From: Bacteroidota bacterium
GTDB lineage: Bacteria > Bacteroidota > Bacteroidia > Chitinophagales > Saprospiraceae
Direction of reading: 5' to 3'
Length of the DNA stretch: 64,000 bases
Assembly (NCBI GenBank): GCA_020160935.1
Contig: JAIUPL010000007.1
Location: 1 to 64,000, forward strand
In this document: positions 1 to 9,802 of the stretch, one piece after another
Position numbering within the stretch: position 1 is the stretch's first letter
How the letters are laid out: every line of letters starts with the position of its first letter
Notes under the pieces: generated by a model
Told to the model about the DNA's origin: nothing
Databases searched by the model: none
Seen by the model: only the letters and a program-made list of their open reading frames with translations
Translations under genes and position numbers: made by a program

Positions 1-489
1 GGCATTGTCGAGTTTTTGTACGAAAACATTTTGCTGCCCGACAGCAATATCAACCAGGCGGCCTCCAATGGTTTTGTCAAATTCAGCATTTACCCGAAAG
101 CCGATGCGCCGCTGGAAACGCTGATTGAAAACGACGCGGCCATTTACTTCGATTTCAACGAGCCGGTAATCACCAATACCACCCGGCATCGCCTCGGCGA
201 AAACTTCATGACTGTCGGGCTATGGCAACCCGAACGGCCGCAGTATGAGGTGCTGGTTTCGCCCAATCCGATGACGGAAACGGCGCGGCTCGAAGTGAAG
301 GGGTTGCTCGGTTCGTATCCATTACATCTGAAAGTGTTTGATTTGCAAGGAAATATTGTGCTGGATAACACCTCGTATAACTCTGTATTTATAATCCGAA
401 AAACGGACCTGGCCGCCGGGATGTACCTGTTTAAAATTGAACAACAGGGCGTGCTGGTTGGAAATGGAAAGTTGATGGTAAAGGATTAG
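1..489 (+). CDS. C-terminal part of a T9SS-exported protein (type A sorting domain)
   Basis: The window opens inside this gene; the frame is open from base 1 and stops at 487-489, leaving 162 residues. The first half carries the motif IYFDFNEPVITN, typical of a module found just before the sorting tail in large secreted Bacteroidota proteins. The last 75 or so residues form a type A type IX secretion domain: VLVSPNPM, then LKVFDLQGNIV, then AGMYLFKIEQQG. In this family the tail directs export through the outer membrane and is then removed. The function of the missing N-terminal part cannot be told. A strong terminator follows at 525-557. Confidence 0.85.
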   Translation, partial: GIVEFLYENILLPDSNINQAASNGFVKFSIYPKADAPLETLIENDAAIYFDFNEPVITNTTRHRLGENFMTVGLWQPERPQYEVLVSPNPMTETARLEVKGLLGSYPLHLKVFDLQGNIVLDNTSYNSVFIIRKTDLAAGMYLFKIEQQGVLVGNGKLMVKD

Positions 490-524
490 AACCAAGAACA
501 GTTTTGTAAAATAAGCATCGTTGA

Positions 525-557
525 AGCCGCTTGCCGTAAGGTGAGCGGCTTTTTTTA
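525..557 (+). terminator. Rho-independent terminator of the T9SS protein gene
   Basis: A 7-bp perfect stem AGCCGCT/AGCGGCT with a 12-base loop is followed directly by a run of seven T. It lies 36 bases after the stop codon and just before the promoter of the next gene. Confidence 0.8.
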
Positions 558-569
558 TTGCTGCCGCCT

Positions 570-577
570 TACATTTG
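570..577 (+). promoter_or_regulatory. Bacteroidota -7 box for the sheath gene
   Basis: TACATTTG matches the Bacteroidota -7 consensus TAnnTTTG and lies 30 bases before the ATG at 607. No convincing -33 TTTG is seen because the terminator occupies that place. Confidence 0.55.
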
Positions 578-606
578 TAGATCAACCAGTTCAAAACCAG
601 CGCAAC

Positions 607-1845
607 ATGGCCAAAAAAATGAAAACACCCGACGTTTACATCCGCGAAAAAAGCGCATTTCCCAACAGCGTCGTGCCGGTCAGCACCTCTGTGCCGGCAT
701 TTATTGGTTACACACAAACCGCTGTAAAAAACGGGCAAAATGTGATCAACACCCCTGTTCGGATTACTTCATTGTCGGAATACCAGTCCATTTTCGGTGG
801 CGCGCCGGTGTCGGGCAGCCGCTTCTTTTTATATCAGAGTATGGTAATGTATTTTACCAATGGTGGAACTGACTGTTACATCGTTTCCATTGGAAATTAC
901 AATGCCACGCCTGCTGTCGGCGATTTTTACAGCAAAGCGGCTGCCGGCGATACCCGCGCCTCGAAACCCCGGGGCATCGATGCACTGGAGAATGAAATGG
1001 AACCTACCTTATTGGTAGCGCCGGACGCCGTATTGCTCGGCGCCAACGACTGTTTTCAGGTGCAACGCCTCATGCTGGCGCAATGCGCCCGTTTGCAAAA
1101 TCGCTTTGCTATACTCGACATCCACAACGGGTTCCAGCCTATGAGCAACAATACCAGTGATGTGATTCTGGCTTTTCGAGCAGCCATGAACAACCCGGAT
1201 CAATTGAAATGGGGTGCGGCTTATTATCCATGGTTGCTGGTAAATCCCGATGCCGGATTGCCTTCCAACATGCTTCCGCCTTCCGGAGCCATCGCCGGTA
1301 TTTATTGTAATATGGACCAAAACAGAGGTGTTTTTACGGCGCCTGCCAATATACCAGTGCAAGGTGCGACCGGTCTTACCGTACCAATAAACGATACCCA
1401 GCAGGAAGACCTGAATACACCGATAGACGGGAAAGCCGTAGACGCCATTCGTTTTTTTACAGGAAAGGGAACTGTGGTCTGGGGCGCCCGCACGCTGGAT
1501 GGGAATAGCAACGATTGGCGCTATATTTCCGTGCGCCGCACAATCATTTATCTGGAGCAATCCATCAAAAACGCCTTGCAGGCATTCGTCTTCGAACCCA
1601 ATATGCAAAGCACCTGGACGGCTGCCATTTCCATGATCAGTAGTTTTCTACATAATTTTTGGATGCAGGGCGGCCTCCAGGGCAATTATCCCCAGGATGC
1701 ATTTAACGTACAGGCTGGGCTGGGATCTACCATGACGCCGGTGGATATTCTGGAAGGGTATATGGTTGTGCAGGTGACGGTGGCGACGATACGACCGGCT
1801 GAATTTATAGTAATGACGTTCAAACAGAAGATGGAAGAAGCGTAA
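607..1845 (+). CDS. Contractile tail-sheath protein, orphan (eCIS/phage type)
   Basis: The 412-residue product resembles sheath proteins of extracellular contractile injection systems and contractile phage tails. The start MKTPDVYIREKSAFPNSV corresponds to the usual TPGVYIEE...PPSV start, and SVPAFIGYT follows. Residues about 45-60 have the EYQSIFGG segment. Near the C-terminus ISVRRTIIYLEQSIKNAL and the IRPAEFIVMTFKQ ending fit the conserved sheath core domain. ATG 607 is chosen because the -7 box lies at 570 and the homology begins here; an upstream in-frame start at 541 sits in the terminator. In a complete system the sheath stacks around an inner tube and contracts. No tube, baseplate or AAA+ partner is nearby: the neighbours are a T9SS protein and a symporter, so the gene stands alone. 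Confidence 0.75.
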   Translation: MAKKMKTPDVYIREKSAFPNSVVPVSTSVPAFIGYTQTAVKNGQNVINTPVRITSLSEYQSIFGGAPVSGSRFFLYQSMVMYFTNGGTDCYIVSIGNYNATPAVGDFYSKAAAGDTRASKPRGIDALENEMEPTLLVAPDAVLLGANDCFQVQRLMLAQCARLQNRFAILDIHNGFQPMSNNTSDVILAFRAAMNNPDQLKWGAAYYPWLLVNPDAGLPSNMLPPSGAIAGIYCNMDQNRGVFTAPANIPVQGATGLTVPINDTQQEDLNTPIDGKAVDAIRFFTGKGTVVWGARTLDGNSNDWRYISVRRTIIYLEQSIKNALQAFVFEPNMQSTWTAAISMISSFLHNFWMQGGLQGNYPQDAFNVQAGLGSTMTPVDILEGYMVVQVTVATIRPAEFIVMTFKQKMEEA

Positions 1846-1906
1846 ACAAGTGAAAGGAAGTGAAAAAAAAATCGCTTCCTTTGCCTGAAATACTCGCCTT
1901 GCTCTT

Positions 1907-3127
1907 ATGCGCAAAATCGTCACCAACCTCACCACCTGGGTGTTGCTCGCCATTGTAGCGGGTATTCTGCTGGGGCATTTTGCGCCCGAAACGGCTGTTC
2001 GAATGGAGCCGCTCGGCAAATACTTCATCAACGTTGTCAAGGTATTTATCAACCCGCTCATTTTCCTGACCATCACCCTGGGCATTTCTGGCATGGGCGA
2101 CCTGCGCAAAGTGGGCACCGTAGGTGGTAAAGCATTGATTTACTTTGAAATAGTGACCACACTGGCCTTGCTCATCGGCATTGTGGTGGCGCATTTTATA
2201 CAGCCCGGATACGGCGTACAGGCCCAAACGGCGGGCGTCGACATCAGTAAATACACCAAAAGCGCTGCCAATTTTACCTGGTGGAATTTCCTGCGCGAAA
2301 ACCTGACCTTGCAGGTACTGGTTTGTTCCATTTTCCTGGGGATCGGCCTCAATCGTTATTCCGGCAAAGCAAATATCATTCGCCTGCTGGCGCGTGTGTC
2401 GAAATACGTGTTCAAGGCCTTACACGGCGTGATGTTGCTGGCGCCCATCGGTGCTTTCGGCGGTATGGCGTTTACCATCGGAAAATACGGCGTGCAAACC
2501 CTGCTGCCGCTCGCCAAACTCATGGTTTCGGTGTACAGCACCATGGCCATTTTCATTTTTGTAGTGCTCATGCTCATTCTCCGGCGCTACAAAGTCAATA
2601 TTTTTCGCTACCTGAATTTTATCAAGGAAGAACTGCTGATTGTGCTCGGCACCTCGTCCAGCGAAGCCGCACTTCCCGCCCTGATGGAAAAACTCGAGCA
2701 AATGGGCTGCCCCAAACCTGTGGTGGGCCTTGTCATTCCGGCCGGCTATTCCTTCAACCTCGATGGTACCACGATTTACCTTTCCATGGCCACGATATTT
2801 CTGGCGCAGGTGTACGGCATCGACCTGAGCCTCGGCCAGGTGCTGACCATTATCGGGGTGCTGATGGTCACGTCCAAAGGCGCGGCGGGCGTCACGGGCA
2901 GCGGGTTTGTGGTGCTGGCATCTACTTTGTCGGCCGTACAGGTCATCCCCATCGAGGGACTGGCCTTGCTGCTCGGTGTCGACCGTTTCATGTCGGAAGC
3001 GCGGGCCATTACCAATTTTATTGGAAATGGAGTGGCGACGATTTTCCTGGCCAATCTGGAAGGCGAATTTGACCGGGATAAAATGGAAGAGGCGTTTTCG
3101 ACGGAGGTGTATGAGTATGAAATGTAA
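1907..3127 (+). CDS. Sodium/proton:dicarboxylate symporter (DAACS family, DctA/GltP-like)
   Basis: The 406-residue membrane protein belongs to the glutamate/C4-dicarboxylate symporter family. It has about eight hydrophobic segments and all core motifs: the serine-rich re-entrant loop GTSSSEAALP, then PAGYSFNLDGTTIY, then TSKGAAGVTGSGF, and VDRFMSEARAITNFIGNGVA for substrate and cation binding. It probably imports succinate, fumarate, malate or acidic amino acids; the exact substrate cannot be read from sequence. ATG 1907 gives the usual short cytoplasmic start MRKIVTNLTTWVLLA. A TTCCTTTG box at 1876-1883 may be its promoter. It converges on rmlA, with a long inverted repeat between them. Confidence 0.9.
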   Translation: MRKIVTNLTTWVLLAIVAGILLGHFAPETAVRMEPLGKYFINVVKVFINPLIFLTITLGISGMGDLRKVGTVGGKALIYFEIVTTLALLIGIVVAHFIQPGYGVQAQTAGVDISKYTKSAANFTWWNFLRENLTLQVLVCSIFLGIGLNRYSGKANIIRLLARVSKYVFKALHGVMLLAPIGAFGGMAFTIGKYGVQTLLPLAKLMVSVYSTMAIFIFVVLMLILRRYKVNIFRYLNFIKEELLIVLGTSSSEAALPALMEKLEQMGCPKPVVGLVIPAGYSFNLDGTTIYLSMATIFLAQVYGIDLSLGQVLTIIGVLMVTSKGAAGVTGSGFVVLASTLSAVQVIPIEGLALLLGVDRFMSEARAITNFIGNGVATIFLANLEGEFDRDKMEEAFSTEVYEYEM

Positions 3128-3279
3128 CACGGAGACACGGATTGCGCGGATAAAAGAGACGGATTTTCACGGATAGCGTGCGTACGAATGAAGCCCTGGT
3201 AATAACGCAAAACTCATTACCACCCATGCTATCCGTGTAAATCCGTCTCTTTTATCCGTGCAATCCGTGTCTCCGGTGT
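3127..3279. repeat. Long inverted repeat between convergent dctA-like gene and rmlA
   Basis: Two arms of about 51 bases (3127-3177 and 3228-3279) are nearly perfect reverse complements, with a 50-base loop. The arms are made of repeats of the word CACGGAT (ACACGGATT, GCGCGGATAA, GACGGATTTT, CACGGATAGC). Each arm abuts or overlaps the stop codon of the neighbouring gene, which fits a two-way terminator. It is one of the word-built hairpins described in the findings. Confidence 0.85.
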
Positions 3280-4142
3280 CACAGGTGTAGCAGGCGCAAC
3301 AAATACTCCCCGTACCCGCTTTTCAGGTACTTGTGCCCCAGGCGTTCCAGTTGTTCGTCGTCGATAAAGCCCATTTCCCAGGCTATTTCCTCGATACAGC
3401 CGATTTTCAGCCCCTGGCGGTCTTCGATGGTTTCGATAAACTGGCTGGCCTGCATCAGGCTTTTGTGGGTGCCCGTATCGAGCCAGGCGTAGCCGCGACC
3501 CATGACGCGCACTTGCAGGCGGCCTTGTGTGAGGTAAATTTTGTTGACGTCGGTAATTTCGTATTCGCCGCGGGCGCTGGGTTTCAGGTTGCGGGCGATG
3601 TCGATAATGCTGTTGTCGTAGAAATAAATACCGGGCACTGCGTAATGGCTTTTCGGCTTGGCGGGTTTTTCCTCGATGCTCAGCGCCTTGAAGTTTTCGT
3701 CGAATTCCACCACACCGTAGCGCTCCGGATCGGCCACCTGATAGGCGAAAATGATGCCGCCTTCGGGCTCGGTGCAGGAACGCAACATTTCGCCCAGCCC
3801 TGCGCCGTAAAAAATATTGTCGCCCAGAATGAGCGACGCCGAATCAGCGCCTACAAACGGCGCACCCAGCACAAACGCCTGGGCCAATCCATTGGGCTCG
3901 TGCTGCTCCACGTAGGAAAAGTTCATGCCCAGTTCGTGGCCGTCGCCAAACAATTGCCGGAATTTCGGCAAATCCTGCGGTGTGGAAATAATGAGTATAT
4001 CTCGAATACCCGCCAGCATCAGCGTCGACAGCGGGTAATAGATCATCGGTTTGTCGTAAACCGGCATCAACTGCTTGCTCACGGCCAAAGTGAGCGGATA
4101 AAGCCGGGTGCCGAGTCCGCCGGCCAGGATAATTCCTTTCAT
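3279..4142 (-). CDS. rmlA: Glucose-1-phosphate thymidylyltransferase
   Basis: The enzyme joins dTTP and glucose-1-phosphate to give dTDP-glucose, the first step towards dTDP-rhamnose and related sugars of surface polysaccharide. The 287 residues match the short RmlA type. The start [18 protein letters not shown] is the nucleotidyltransferase signature; then [28 protein letters not shown] with the metal-binding Asp, and [16 protein letters not shown]. Upstream in-frame codons are ignored because the family starts at MKGIILAGG (4142). No rmlB, rmlC or rmlD is adjacent, so the rest of the pathway must lie elsewhere. Confidence 0.93.
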   Translation of the reverse strand: MKGIILAGGLGTRLYPLTLAVSKQLMPVYDKPMIYYPLSTLMLAGIRDILIISTPQDLPKFRQLFGDGHELGMNFSYVEQHEPNGLAQAFVLGAPFVGADSASLILGDNIFYGAGLGEMLRSCTEPEGGIIFAYQVADPERYGVVEFDENFKALSIEEKPAKPKSHYAVPGIYFYDNSIIDIARNLKPSARGEYEITDVNKIYLTQGRLQVRVMGRGYAWLDTGTHKSLMQASQFIETIEDRQGLKIGCIEEIAWEMGFIDDEQLERLGHKYLKSGYGEYLLRLLHL

Positions 4143-4220
4143 AATCTGGATAGGTTCGGTTTGGAAGCGCAAAAAAAGTGCCCTTTTGCCGGATAGCCTA
4201 TTCTTTTTTGAAAAAAGGGA

Positions 4221-4228
4221 TAATTTTG
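4221..4228 (+). promoter_or_regulatory. Bacteroidota -7 box for the patatin gene
   Basis: TAATTTTG matches TAnnTTTG and lies 19 bases before ATG 4248. A T-rich tract ending in TTTTTTG (4204-4210) is upstream but closer than the usual -33 spacing. Confidence 0.5.
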
Positions 4229-4247
4229 GAGGTAAAACGAACTTCCC

Positions 4248-5708
4248 ATGCCATTGACAACTGAAGACTTTACAAGCGCGGCAGCGCCGGTACTCGAAAA
4301 ACTACGCACCCGATTTGGTAAAAATCTCCCGCAAGTGTCCGACATCCGCGATGCGCAGGGCCACCAATACGTCAACCTCGTGCAGGAGGGCGGGGGTGTG
4401 CTGGGCGTGGCGTTGCTCGGCTACGTGTATGTGCTGGAAGAAATGGGCATCCGCTTTATGAAAATGGCGGGCACCAGCGCCGGGGCGATCAATACCATGC
4501 TGATGACCTGTGTGGGCGACAAACAAGATCCCAAGGCGCTGAAAGTGCTCGAACACGTCAACAAAAAGCCTTTGTTCGATTTTGTCGACGGCAACTCCAC
4601 GGCCCGGGCACTGGTGCGCCGCCTCATTACGTCCAAAAGTTATTTCAGCCGCCTGTTCAAACTCATCGTCGTTTCGTTGATTGCCTTTGTGGTGGCCGTT
4701 CCGGCGCTGGCATTTTCCTTTGGAAAAGGCGCCTACGACTGGCTGCTGTGGCTATCGCTGGCAGTAACGGTGCTGTCGGGTGGATTTTTGCTGTACCTCG
4801 TGGTGTGGATGCTGGTCAATCGGAAAAAATTCTACCGCTCCGAATTCGGCATCAACCCCGGCCGCAATTTTGAAGAATGGATCAGCGGTATCCTGCAACA
4901 ATACGGCATCCGCAACCTCAACGACCTGCGTGCCCACATCGCAAAAGTGCCGGAAGGCGGTTTCCAACTGATGCGGAATGAGGAAAATGCGGACATTTCA
5001 GACCTGAACCAGCCCGTAATGGAAGATTTTCTCAGCATCGTCACTTCCGACCTCACCAATCGTATGAAAGTGGAATTTCCGCGCATGTGGCAACTCTACT
5101 GGCACGATCCGGAGCAGGTGAATCCGGCGTTTTTTGTGCGGGCGTCTATGGCCGTGCCCTTTTTCTTCCGGCCTTTTGTGGTGCGCGACATCGCGCCCGA
5201 TCGGGTGTTGCCGGCCTGGGGCCAGTTTCTGGGCATCGAAGACATGGCGCGTATTCCGGCTACCACCCATTTTGTCGACGGTGGTTTGTTGTCCAATTTC
5301 CCGATCAATGTCTTTTTCAACCCGAAAGTGGCCGTACCGCGCCTGCCGACTTTCGGCATCATGCTGAGCGCCGAAAACACCGCCAGCGTTGAATACAAAA
5401 CCCTTGGCAGTTTCACCGGCGCTATGATCAGCACTTTGCGCGCCCACTATGACAAGGAATTTTTGCTGAAAAATGCCGACTTCAACCGCACCATCGGTCG
5501 CATCGACGTGGGTGGTATCAACTGGCTGAATTTCAATATTTCCGATCCTGAAAAACTGGAACTGTTCCGACGGGGCGCCGAAGCGGCCGCGCGCTTTTTT
5601 ATGGGCCCCGACCCGAAAGCAGGCGAAGAAGGCCTGGAAAGTACGGGCGGCTTCAACTGGGACTACTACAAGGTGCAGCGGGCGGAGATGAAGCGAATGT
5701 TGAGTTAG
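4248..5708 (+). CDS. Patatin-like phospholipase with two membrane segments
   Basis: The 486-residue protein has the patatin catalytic pattern: an oxyanion-hole segment [14 protein letters not shown] (residues about 45-58), the nucleophile elbow GTSAG with Ser77, and the catalytic Asp344 in [11 protein letters not shown]. The family hydrolyses acyl chains from lipids through a Ser-Asp dyad. Between the elbow and the Asp lie two strong hydrophobic stretches (about residues 137-155 and 164-188), so the enzyme is probably anchored in the inner membrane, with the dyad brought together on the cytoplasmic side (inference). No signal peptide is seen. The stop codon lies inside the left arm of the following inverted repeat. 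Confidence 0.85.
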   Translation: MPLTTEDFTSAAAPVLEKLRTRFGKNLPQVSDIRDAQGHQYVNLVQEGGGVLGVALLGYVYVLEEMGIRFMKMAGTSAGAINTMLMTCVGDKQDPKALKVLEHVNKKPLFDFVDGNSTARALVRRLITSKSYFSRLFKLIVVSLIAFVVAVPALAFSFGKGAYDWLLWLSLAVTVLSGGFLLYLVVWMLVNRKKFYRSEFGINPGRNFEEWISGILQQYGIRNLNDLRAHIAKVPEGGFQLMRNEENADISDLNQPVMEDFLSIVTSDLTNRMKVEFPRMWQLYWHDPEQVNPAFFVRASMAVPFFFRPFVVRDIAPDRVLPAWGQFLGIEDMARIPATTHFVDGGLLSNFPINVFFNPKVAVPRLPTFGIMLSAENTASVEYKTLGSFTGAMISTLRAHYDKEFLLKNADFNRTIGRIDVGGINWLNFNISDPEKLELFRRGAEAAARFFMGPDPKAGEEGLESTGGFNWDYYKVQRAEMKRMLS

Positions 5709-5854
5709 TTATTGGTTATCTGTTATTGGTTATTAGGGGTGGTAGGGGGCCATTTGTACAAATGCCTGGCTACACAAAAACAGATGCCAGACATTTGTAC
5801 AGATGGCCCCCTACCACTCCTAATAACTGATAACCAATAACCGATAACTAACTC
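5702..5854. repeat. Word-built inverted repeat, copy 1 of the GGTGGTAGGGGGCCAT family
   Basis: Arms of about 68 bases flank a 15-20 base apex between two convergent genes. The outer arm is made of TTATTGGTTATC-like words; the inner arm is GGTGGTAGGGGGCCAT plus TGTACAAATG. Only a few C/T differences separate one arm from the complement of the other. Both neighbouring stop codons fall within the arms. A second copy with the same inner core is at 23056-23196. Confidence 0.9.
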
Positions 5855-6914
5855 AAAGGACCTTCAGCAGTTCTTCCTCCAGATTCATCCGCGGGTTGAT
5901 AGCCACGATTTTTCCGTCTTTGCCGATGAGGAATGTTTTCGGGATGGCGCGCACGCCGTAGGTAGCGGCCGGAGCGCTGTCCCACCATTTCAGGTCGCTC
6001 ACGTGGTTGTCCCAGATGAGGCCGTCCTGTTTGATGGCCTGAATCCATTTCTCTTTGCCGTCAGGGCGGTCGAGCGATACGCTGAACACGTCGAAGCCTT
6101 TGCTTTTGTATTTGTTGTAGGTTTCCACCACGTGGGGGTTGGCTTTGCGGCAAGGGCCGCACCAGGAAGCCCAGAAGTCGAGCAGTACCACCTTGCCTTT
6201 CAGTGAAGACAGCGAATGCACCTTGCCATCGGGGCCGGGCAGGCTGATATCGGGGGCGGGCATACCGACCTGAATGGTTTCGTCGGCGTATTGTTGGGAA
6301 GATTGTTTTTCGATGTCCGACACCATTTTGCTGAAATCAGTGGCATATTTAGAGCCGGGCATGGCAGTGTTCAGGTTAGCGGCAGCGGTGCGGAAATCAT
6401 CCATAAAAGCGCCGGCATTTTGTCCGAGTACCTGTGTGGTCAGGAAGGCTTTCATAAGCGGGTTACAGCCTTTGCCGACGACCATGCGGGCTTCATCCAC
6501 GCTTTTTACCTGATTTTTCAGCAGCCCGCCGATGATGTCGGCATAGCAGGTGAAAGTAGGCGAACCCGTAACCTGCACATCAAGGCGATCGATGGTTTTC
6601 AAGTCCCCTTTCACTTCTACCGTATTTTCGGTACCATCGAGAATGAAAAACATCTTTTTGGCGCCGATGCTCAAGCGGTACAGCCCTGCCTCAAAGGGCT
6701 TTTCCAGTTTGATTTCGAAATTGCCCGAAGCGTCGCAGGTCGAGCGACTCAGTGCCACGCTGGAGCGGTCGAAATGAGCCTGTTCGAGCAGTACCTGCAG
6801 GTTGGCAGCGCCCTCGATAGCGCCTTTCAACGCATGGCCGCCTTGTCCGTTGCAGGCATGAAGAATGGCCAGAGCGGGCAGGAGCAGCAGAATGAATGAT
6901 GATATTTTTTTCAT
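5853..6914 (-). CDS. Thioredoxin-domain lipoprotein (DUF4369 plus TlpA-like)
   Basis: The 353-residue protein starts MKKISSFILLLLPALAILHAC, a lipoprotein signal with lipidated Cys21; ATG 6914 is chosen because it gives this signal. Residues about 25-130 fit the DUF4369 N-terminal domain common in Bacteroidota. The C-terminal third is a TlpA/AhpC-TSA thioredoxin fold with WASWCGPCRK (Cys252, Cys255) and the cis-Pro loop AIPKTFLIG. Such proteins are periplasmic thiol-disulfide reductases anchored to a membrane; the partner is not evident here. Confidence 0.88.
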   Translation of the reverse strand: MKKISSFILLLLPALAILHACNGQGGHALKGAIEGAANLQVLLEQAHFDRSSVALSRSTCDASGNFEIKLEKPFEAGLYRLSIGAKKMFFILDGTENTVEVKGDLKTIDRLDVQVTGSPTFTCYADIIGGLLKNQVKSVDEARMVVGKGCNPLMKAFLTTQVLGQNAGAFMDDFRTAAANLNTAMPGSKYATDFSKMVSDIEKQSSQQYADETIQVGMPAPDISLPGPDGKVHSLSSLKGKVVLLDFWASWCGPCRKANPHVVETYNKYKSKGFDVFSVSLDRPDGKEKWIQAIKQDGLIWDNHVSDLKWWDSAPAATYGVRAIPKTFLIGKDGKIVAINPRMNLEEELLKVL

Positions 6915-6939
6915 AAAAAATTGATTTTTAACGCCTTTC

Positions 6940-6972
6940 AACGTCGACAGGGTTTTAAACCCTGCCGACGTT
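6940..6972. repeat. Short palindrome with TTTTAAA centre
   Basis: Arms AACGTCGACAGGG and CCCTGCCGACGTT (12 of 13 pairs) enclose TTTTAAA. The design resembles the AGGTTTTTAAAACCT palindromes at 40532, 40608, 41314 and 58607. It lies between purL and the thioredoxin gene on the same strand and could act as a terminator for purL. Confidence 0.7.
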
Positions 6973-6980
6973 AAAAACTT

Positions 6981-9203
6981 CTAATTCATAATATCCGACA
7001 AAACACTGGCATACGTCCGTTTCCAGTCGTTCATATTTCCCCAGTTTTCGCCATCGAAATGGATCGTGTCGCCTTTCACCACACCCAGTGCTTCGAACGG
7101 CGCTTTTTCCGACTGCAAAAAACGTTCGAAATCGGCAACTTGTTCTGTCCGCACCGAGACGATTACCCGACTTTGCGCTTCTCCGAACAGCCAGGCGTCT
7201 TTGCGAATGCTGGTATTGGAGCGCACTTCAAAGCCCAGCCCGTCGGGCATAGCGCTTTCCAGCAGTGCTGCAAACACACCACCGTCGGAAATGTCATGCG
7301 CCGATTGCAGGAGTTGCAGGCCGATGGCTTTTTTTACCACCTGCTGGATAAAATATTCTTCTTCCAGGTCGAAATGCGGGCAAGTGCTGAACTCCACCTG
7401 CTGCACCGTGCGCAGGTATTCGCTGCTGCCCAAGTCGTTGCGGCTGGTACCGATCAGGTAAATATGGTCGCCTTCCTGTTTGAAATGCAGCGTCATCATA
7501 CGCGTGTGGTCGTCGAGCAGCCCCAGCATCCCGATGGTCGGGGTAGGGTACACCGGAATGACTTCGCCGTTGCGGGTGTACTGGTTATAGAAACTCACAT
7601 TGCCACCGGTCACCGGCGTATCGAATTTGCGGCAAGCCTCGCCCATGCCCCGTATCGCTTCGGCAAACTGGTAGTACACTTCGGGGTTGTACGGATTTCC
7701 AAAATTGAGACAGTTGGTGATGGCCACCGGCTCGCCACCGGCGCAAACGATGTTGCGAGCGGCTTCTGCCACGGCGATCATGGCGCCCCGATGCGGATCG
7801 GCGTACACATAGGCTGCATTGCAGTCGGTAGTGAGCGCCAGGGCTTTTTCCGTACCTTTTACATACACCACAGCGGCGTCGCTGGGGCGATTAGTGGTCA
7901 TGGTGCCCGTGCGCACCATGCTGTCGTACTGGCGTGTGATCCAGTTTTTGGAAGCCAGATTGGGCGATTGCCACAGTTTTTGGGCTGCTTCGCGGTAGTT
8001 GGCGGGCTGAGGCACGTTTTCGGGGTTGAATGCGCGTACATGCTGCAAATACGCCGGTTCTTTTTGTTCGCGCACATACACCGGCGCACTGCCGCCCAGC
8101 ACCAGCGTTTCGGCGGGCGCGGTGGCAACGAGTTCTCCTTCGTAGAAGTATTCGAGCAGGCCGCCTTCGGTGGTGACGCCGATTTCGGCGCAAGGCAGAT
8201 CCCATTTTTCGAAAACAGCAAGGATTTCCGATTCTCGGCCCGGTTTGCACACGATGAGCATACGCTCCTGGCTTTCGGAGAGCAGAATTTCCCATGCTTT
8301 CATGTGGGCCTGGCGCGTGGGCACTTTGGAAAGATCGATGCGCATGCCGCAGCCGGCTTTGGCGCTCATTTCGGATGTAGAGCAGGTAATGCCTGCTGCT
8401 CCCATGTCCTGCATGCCCACGATGGCGCCAGTCTGGATGGCTTCGAGGCTGGCTTCGAGCAGGAGTTTTTCCTGAAACGGGTCGCCCACCTGTACCGCAG
8501 GCAGGTCTTCATGTGAATCTTCGGACAAGTCGGCACTTGCGAAGGTGGCGCCGTGGATACCGTCTTTTCCAGTGGCCGAACCGACGATAAACACCGGATT
8601 GCCCGGGCCGCCTGCGGTGGCGCTCACCGTTTCACCGGCTTTGACGATACCGGCCGACATGGCATTCACCAGAATATCGTGGTTGTAACAGGGCATGAAA
8701 TACACTTCGCCACCCACGGTAGGCACGCCGAAGCAGTTGCCATAGTCGCCGATGCCTTTCACCACGCCTGCAATGAGGCGTTTCATGCGCGGGCTGTCGG
8801 GCACACCGAAGCGCAGGGAGTTGAGCGCTGCAATAGGCCGGGCGCCCATGGTAAAAATATCGCGGTGGATGCCGCCTACGCCCGTGGCTGCGCCCTGATA
8901 CGGCTCGATGGCCGAGGGGTGGTTGTGGCTTTCAATTTTGAACGCACAACCCAGTCCGCCGCCGATGTCGACCAATCCGGCATTTTCCTCGCCGGCGCCT
9001 ACCAGCAGGCGTTTGCCGTCGCGGGGCAGGGTTTTGAGTTGCAGGATGGAATTTTTGTAGGAACAGTGTTCGCTCCACATCACGGAGTAGATACTCAGTT
9101 CAGTGAAATTGGGCACGCGGCCCAGGATTTCCTTGATTTTTTCAAATTCGTCGGGTGTAATGCCGAGGTTTTTGGCTGTTTCGACCGTTGGTAGTGCTTC
9201 CAC
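6981..9203 (-). CDS. purL: Phosphoribosylformylglycinamidine synthase, small-type PurL subunit
   Basis: PurL uses ATP to convert FGAR to FGAM in purine synthesis, with ammonia from the PurQ/PurS partners. The conserved start region is [37 protein letters not shown], with the SEHCSYK active-site motif; then [20 protein letters not shown] and [12 protein letters not shown] longer in-frame reading to 9302 is rejected: a TACCTTTG promoter box lies at 9241-9248, so upstream ATGs would not be transcribed. GTG 9203 gives 740 residues, the usual length of the small type. Confidence 0.92.
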   Translation of the reverse strand: MEALPTVETAKNLGITPDEFEKIKEILGRVPNFTELSIYSVMWSEHCSYKNSILQLKTLPRDGKRLLVGAGEENAGLVDIGGGLGCAFKIESHNHPSAIEPYQGAATGVGGIHRDIFTMGARPIAALNSLRFGVPDSPRMKRLIAGVVKGIGDYGNCFGVPTVGGEVYFMPCYNHDILVNAMSAGIVKAGETVSATAGGPGNPVFIVGSATGKDGIHGATFASADLSEDSHEDLPAVQVGDPFQEKLLLEASLEAIQTGAIVGMQDMGAAGITCSTSEMSAKAGCGMRIDLSKVPTRQAHMKAWEILLSESQERMLIVCKPGRESEILAVFEKWDLPCAEIGVTTEGGLLEYFYEGELVATAPAETLVLGGSAPVYVREQKEPAYLQHVRAFNPENVPQPANYREAAQKLWQSPNLASKNWITRQYDSMVRTGTMTTNRPSDAAVVYVKGTEKALALTTDCNAAYVYADPHRGAMIAVAEAARNIVCAGGEPVAITNCLNFGNPYNPEVYYQFAEAIRGMGEACRKFDTPVTGGNVSFYNQYTRNGEVIPVYPTPTIGMLGLLDDHTRMMTLHFKQEGDHIYLIGTSRNDLGSSEYLRTVQQVEFSTCPHFDLEEEYFIQQVVKKAIGLQLLQSAHDISDGGVFAALLESAMPDGLGFEVRSNTSIRKDAWLFGEAQSRVIVSVRTEQVADFERFLQSEKAPFEALGVVKGDTIHFDGENWGNMNDWKRTYASVLSDIMN

Positions 9204-9240
9204 TGTTTTCAGAAAAATTGAACCGGGTGAAAAGAAGCCG

Positions 9241-9248
9241 CAAAGGTA
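9241..9248 (-). promoter_or_regulatory. Bacteroidota -7 box for purL
   Basis: On the minus strand TACCTTTG matches TAnnTTTG. It lies 38 bases upstream of the GTG at 9203 and so decides the purL start. Confidence 0.6.
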
Positions 9249-9263
9249 GGAAGCCGCGGGCAT

Positions 9264-9297
9264 AAAAAAACCCCCGACAGAGACCTGTCGAGGGTTT
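9264..9297 (-). terminator. Rho-independent terminator of the cold-shock gene
   Basis: Read on the minus strand, AACCCTCGACAGG and CTGTCGGGGGTT pair around a three-base loop, then a run of T follows. It lies 35 bases after the csp stop and just before the purL promoter. Confidence 0.8.
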
Positions 9298-9331
9298 CGC
9301 ATAAATAATATGTAACGGAAGTCCGTGCCAA

Positions 9332-9523
9332 TTAGGCGAGGCGGACGTTTACTGCATTCATGCCTTTTTTACCGCGGGCAGTTTCGAACGTGACGGTGTC
9401 ACCTTCGCGGATTTCATCAACGAGGCCGGTGGCGTGTACGAAGATTTCTTCCTTGGTTGAGCTGTCAACGATGAAGCCAAAACCCTTGGTGGTGTTAAAG
9501 AATTTTACTGTTCCGGTGTGCAT
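9332..9523 (-). CDS. Cold-shock domain protein (CspA family)
   Basis: The 63-residue protein is a single cold-shock domain that binds single-stranded RNA or DNA and melts secondary structure. It has the RNP1-like motif KGFGFIV (residues 13-19) and the RNP2-like motif EIFVHAT (26-32), and the usual start TGTVKFFN. It has its own promoter (9574-9581) and terminator (9264-9297). A small hairpin lies in the roughly 45-base leader. Confidence 0.95.
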   Translation of the reverse strand: MHTGTVKFFNTTKGFGFIVDSSTKEEIFVHATGLVDEIREGDTVTFETARGKKGMNAVNVRLA

Positions 9524-9573
9524 TTAAAAAAAATTGAAATAAAAAAATGGGCCTTTCAGCCCGAGAACTGAAA

Positions 9574-9581
9574 CAAATGTA
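9574..9581 (-). promoter_or_regulatory. Bacteroidota -7 box for the cold-shock gene
   Basis: TACATTTG on the minus strand, 50 bases upstream of ATG 9523. The leader between them holds the small palindrome GGGCTGAAAGGCCC, a possible structure in the 5' end of the messenger. Confidence 0.55.
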
Positions 9582-9694
9582 CGATTTTTTTGAACAGAAA
9601 ATTGTGTTGTTTTTATTCCCTCGTTCAACTGACAACTATTTCAGTTCGTTTATCGTTATCCTACGCTCACTGCTCTGTGCCGGTTTTTTGTCTA

Positions 9695-9730
9695 TTTTGC
9701 CGGATTTGGCAGGCAAAAATCGTACTTTTG
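9695..9730 (+). promoter_or_regulatory. Promoter of the subtilisin gene
   Basis: TACTTTTG at 9723-9730 matches the -7 box and TTTTG at 9695-9699 could be the -33 box, 23 bases apart. It divides the 280-base gap between the divergent cold-shock and protease genes; the ATG follows at 9803. Confidence 0.55.
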
Positions 9731-9802
9731 CGGTCTTTAATCGATCTGACACCAATTCATTCTTTTTGCTTAAATTTTTTCCATTCAAATTTCAATTTTA
9801 AC

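Noticed and set aside
7059-8516. 485-residue open frame opposite purL
   Set aside because: It lies fully antisense to a highly conserved enzyme and has no recognisable domain; it results from codon bias.
9204-9302. N-terminal extension of purL starting at 9302
   Set aside because: A TACCTTTG promoter box at 9241-9248 and the csp terminator at 9264-9297 lie within it, and the family starts after it.
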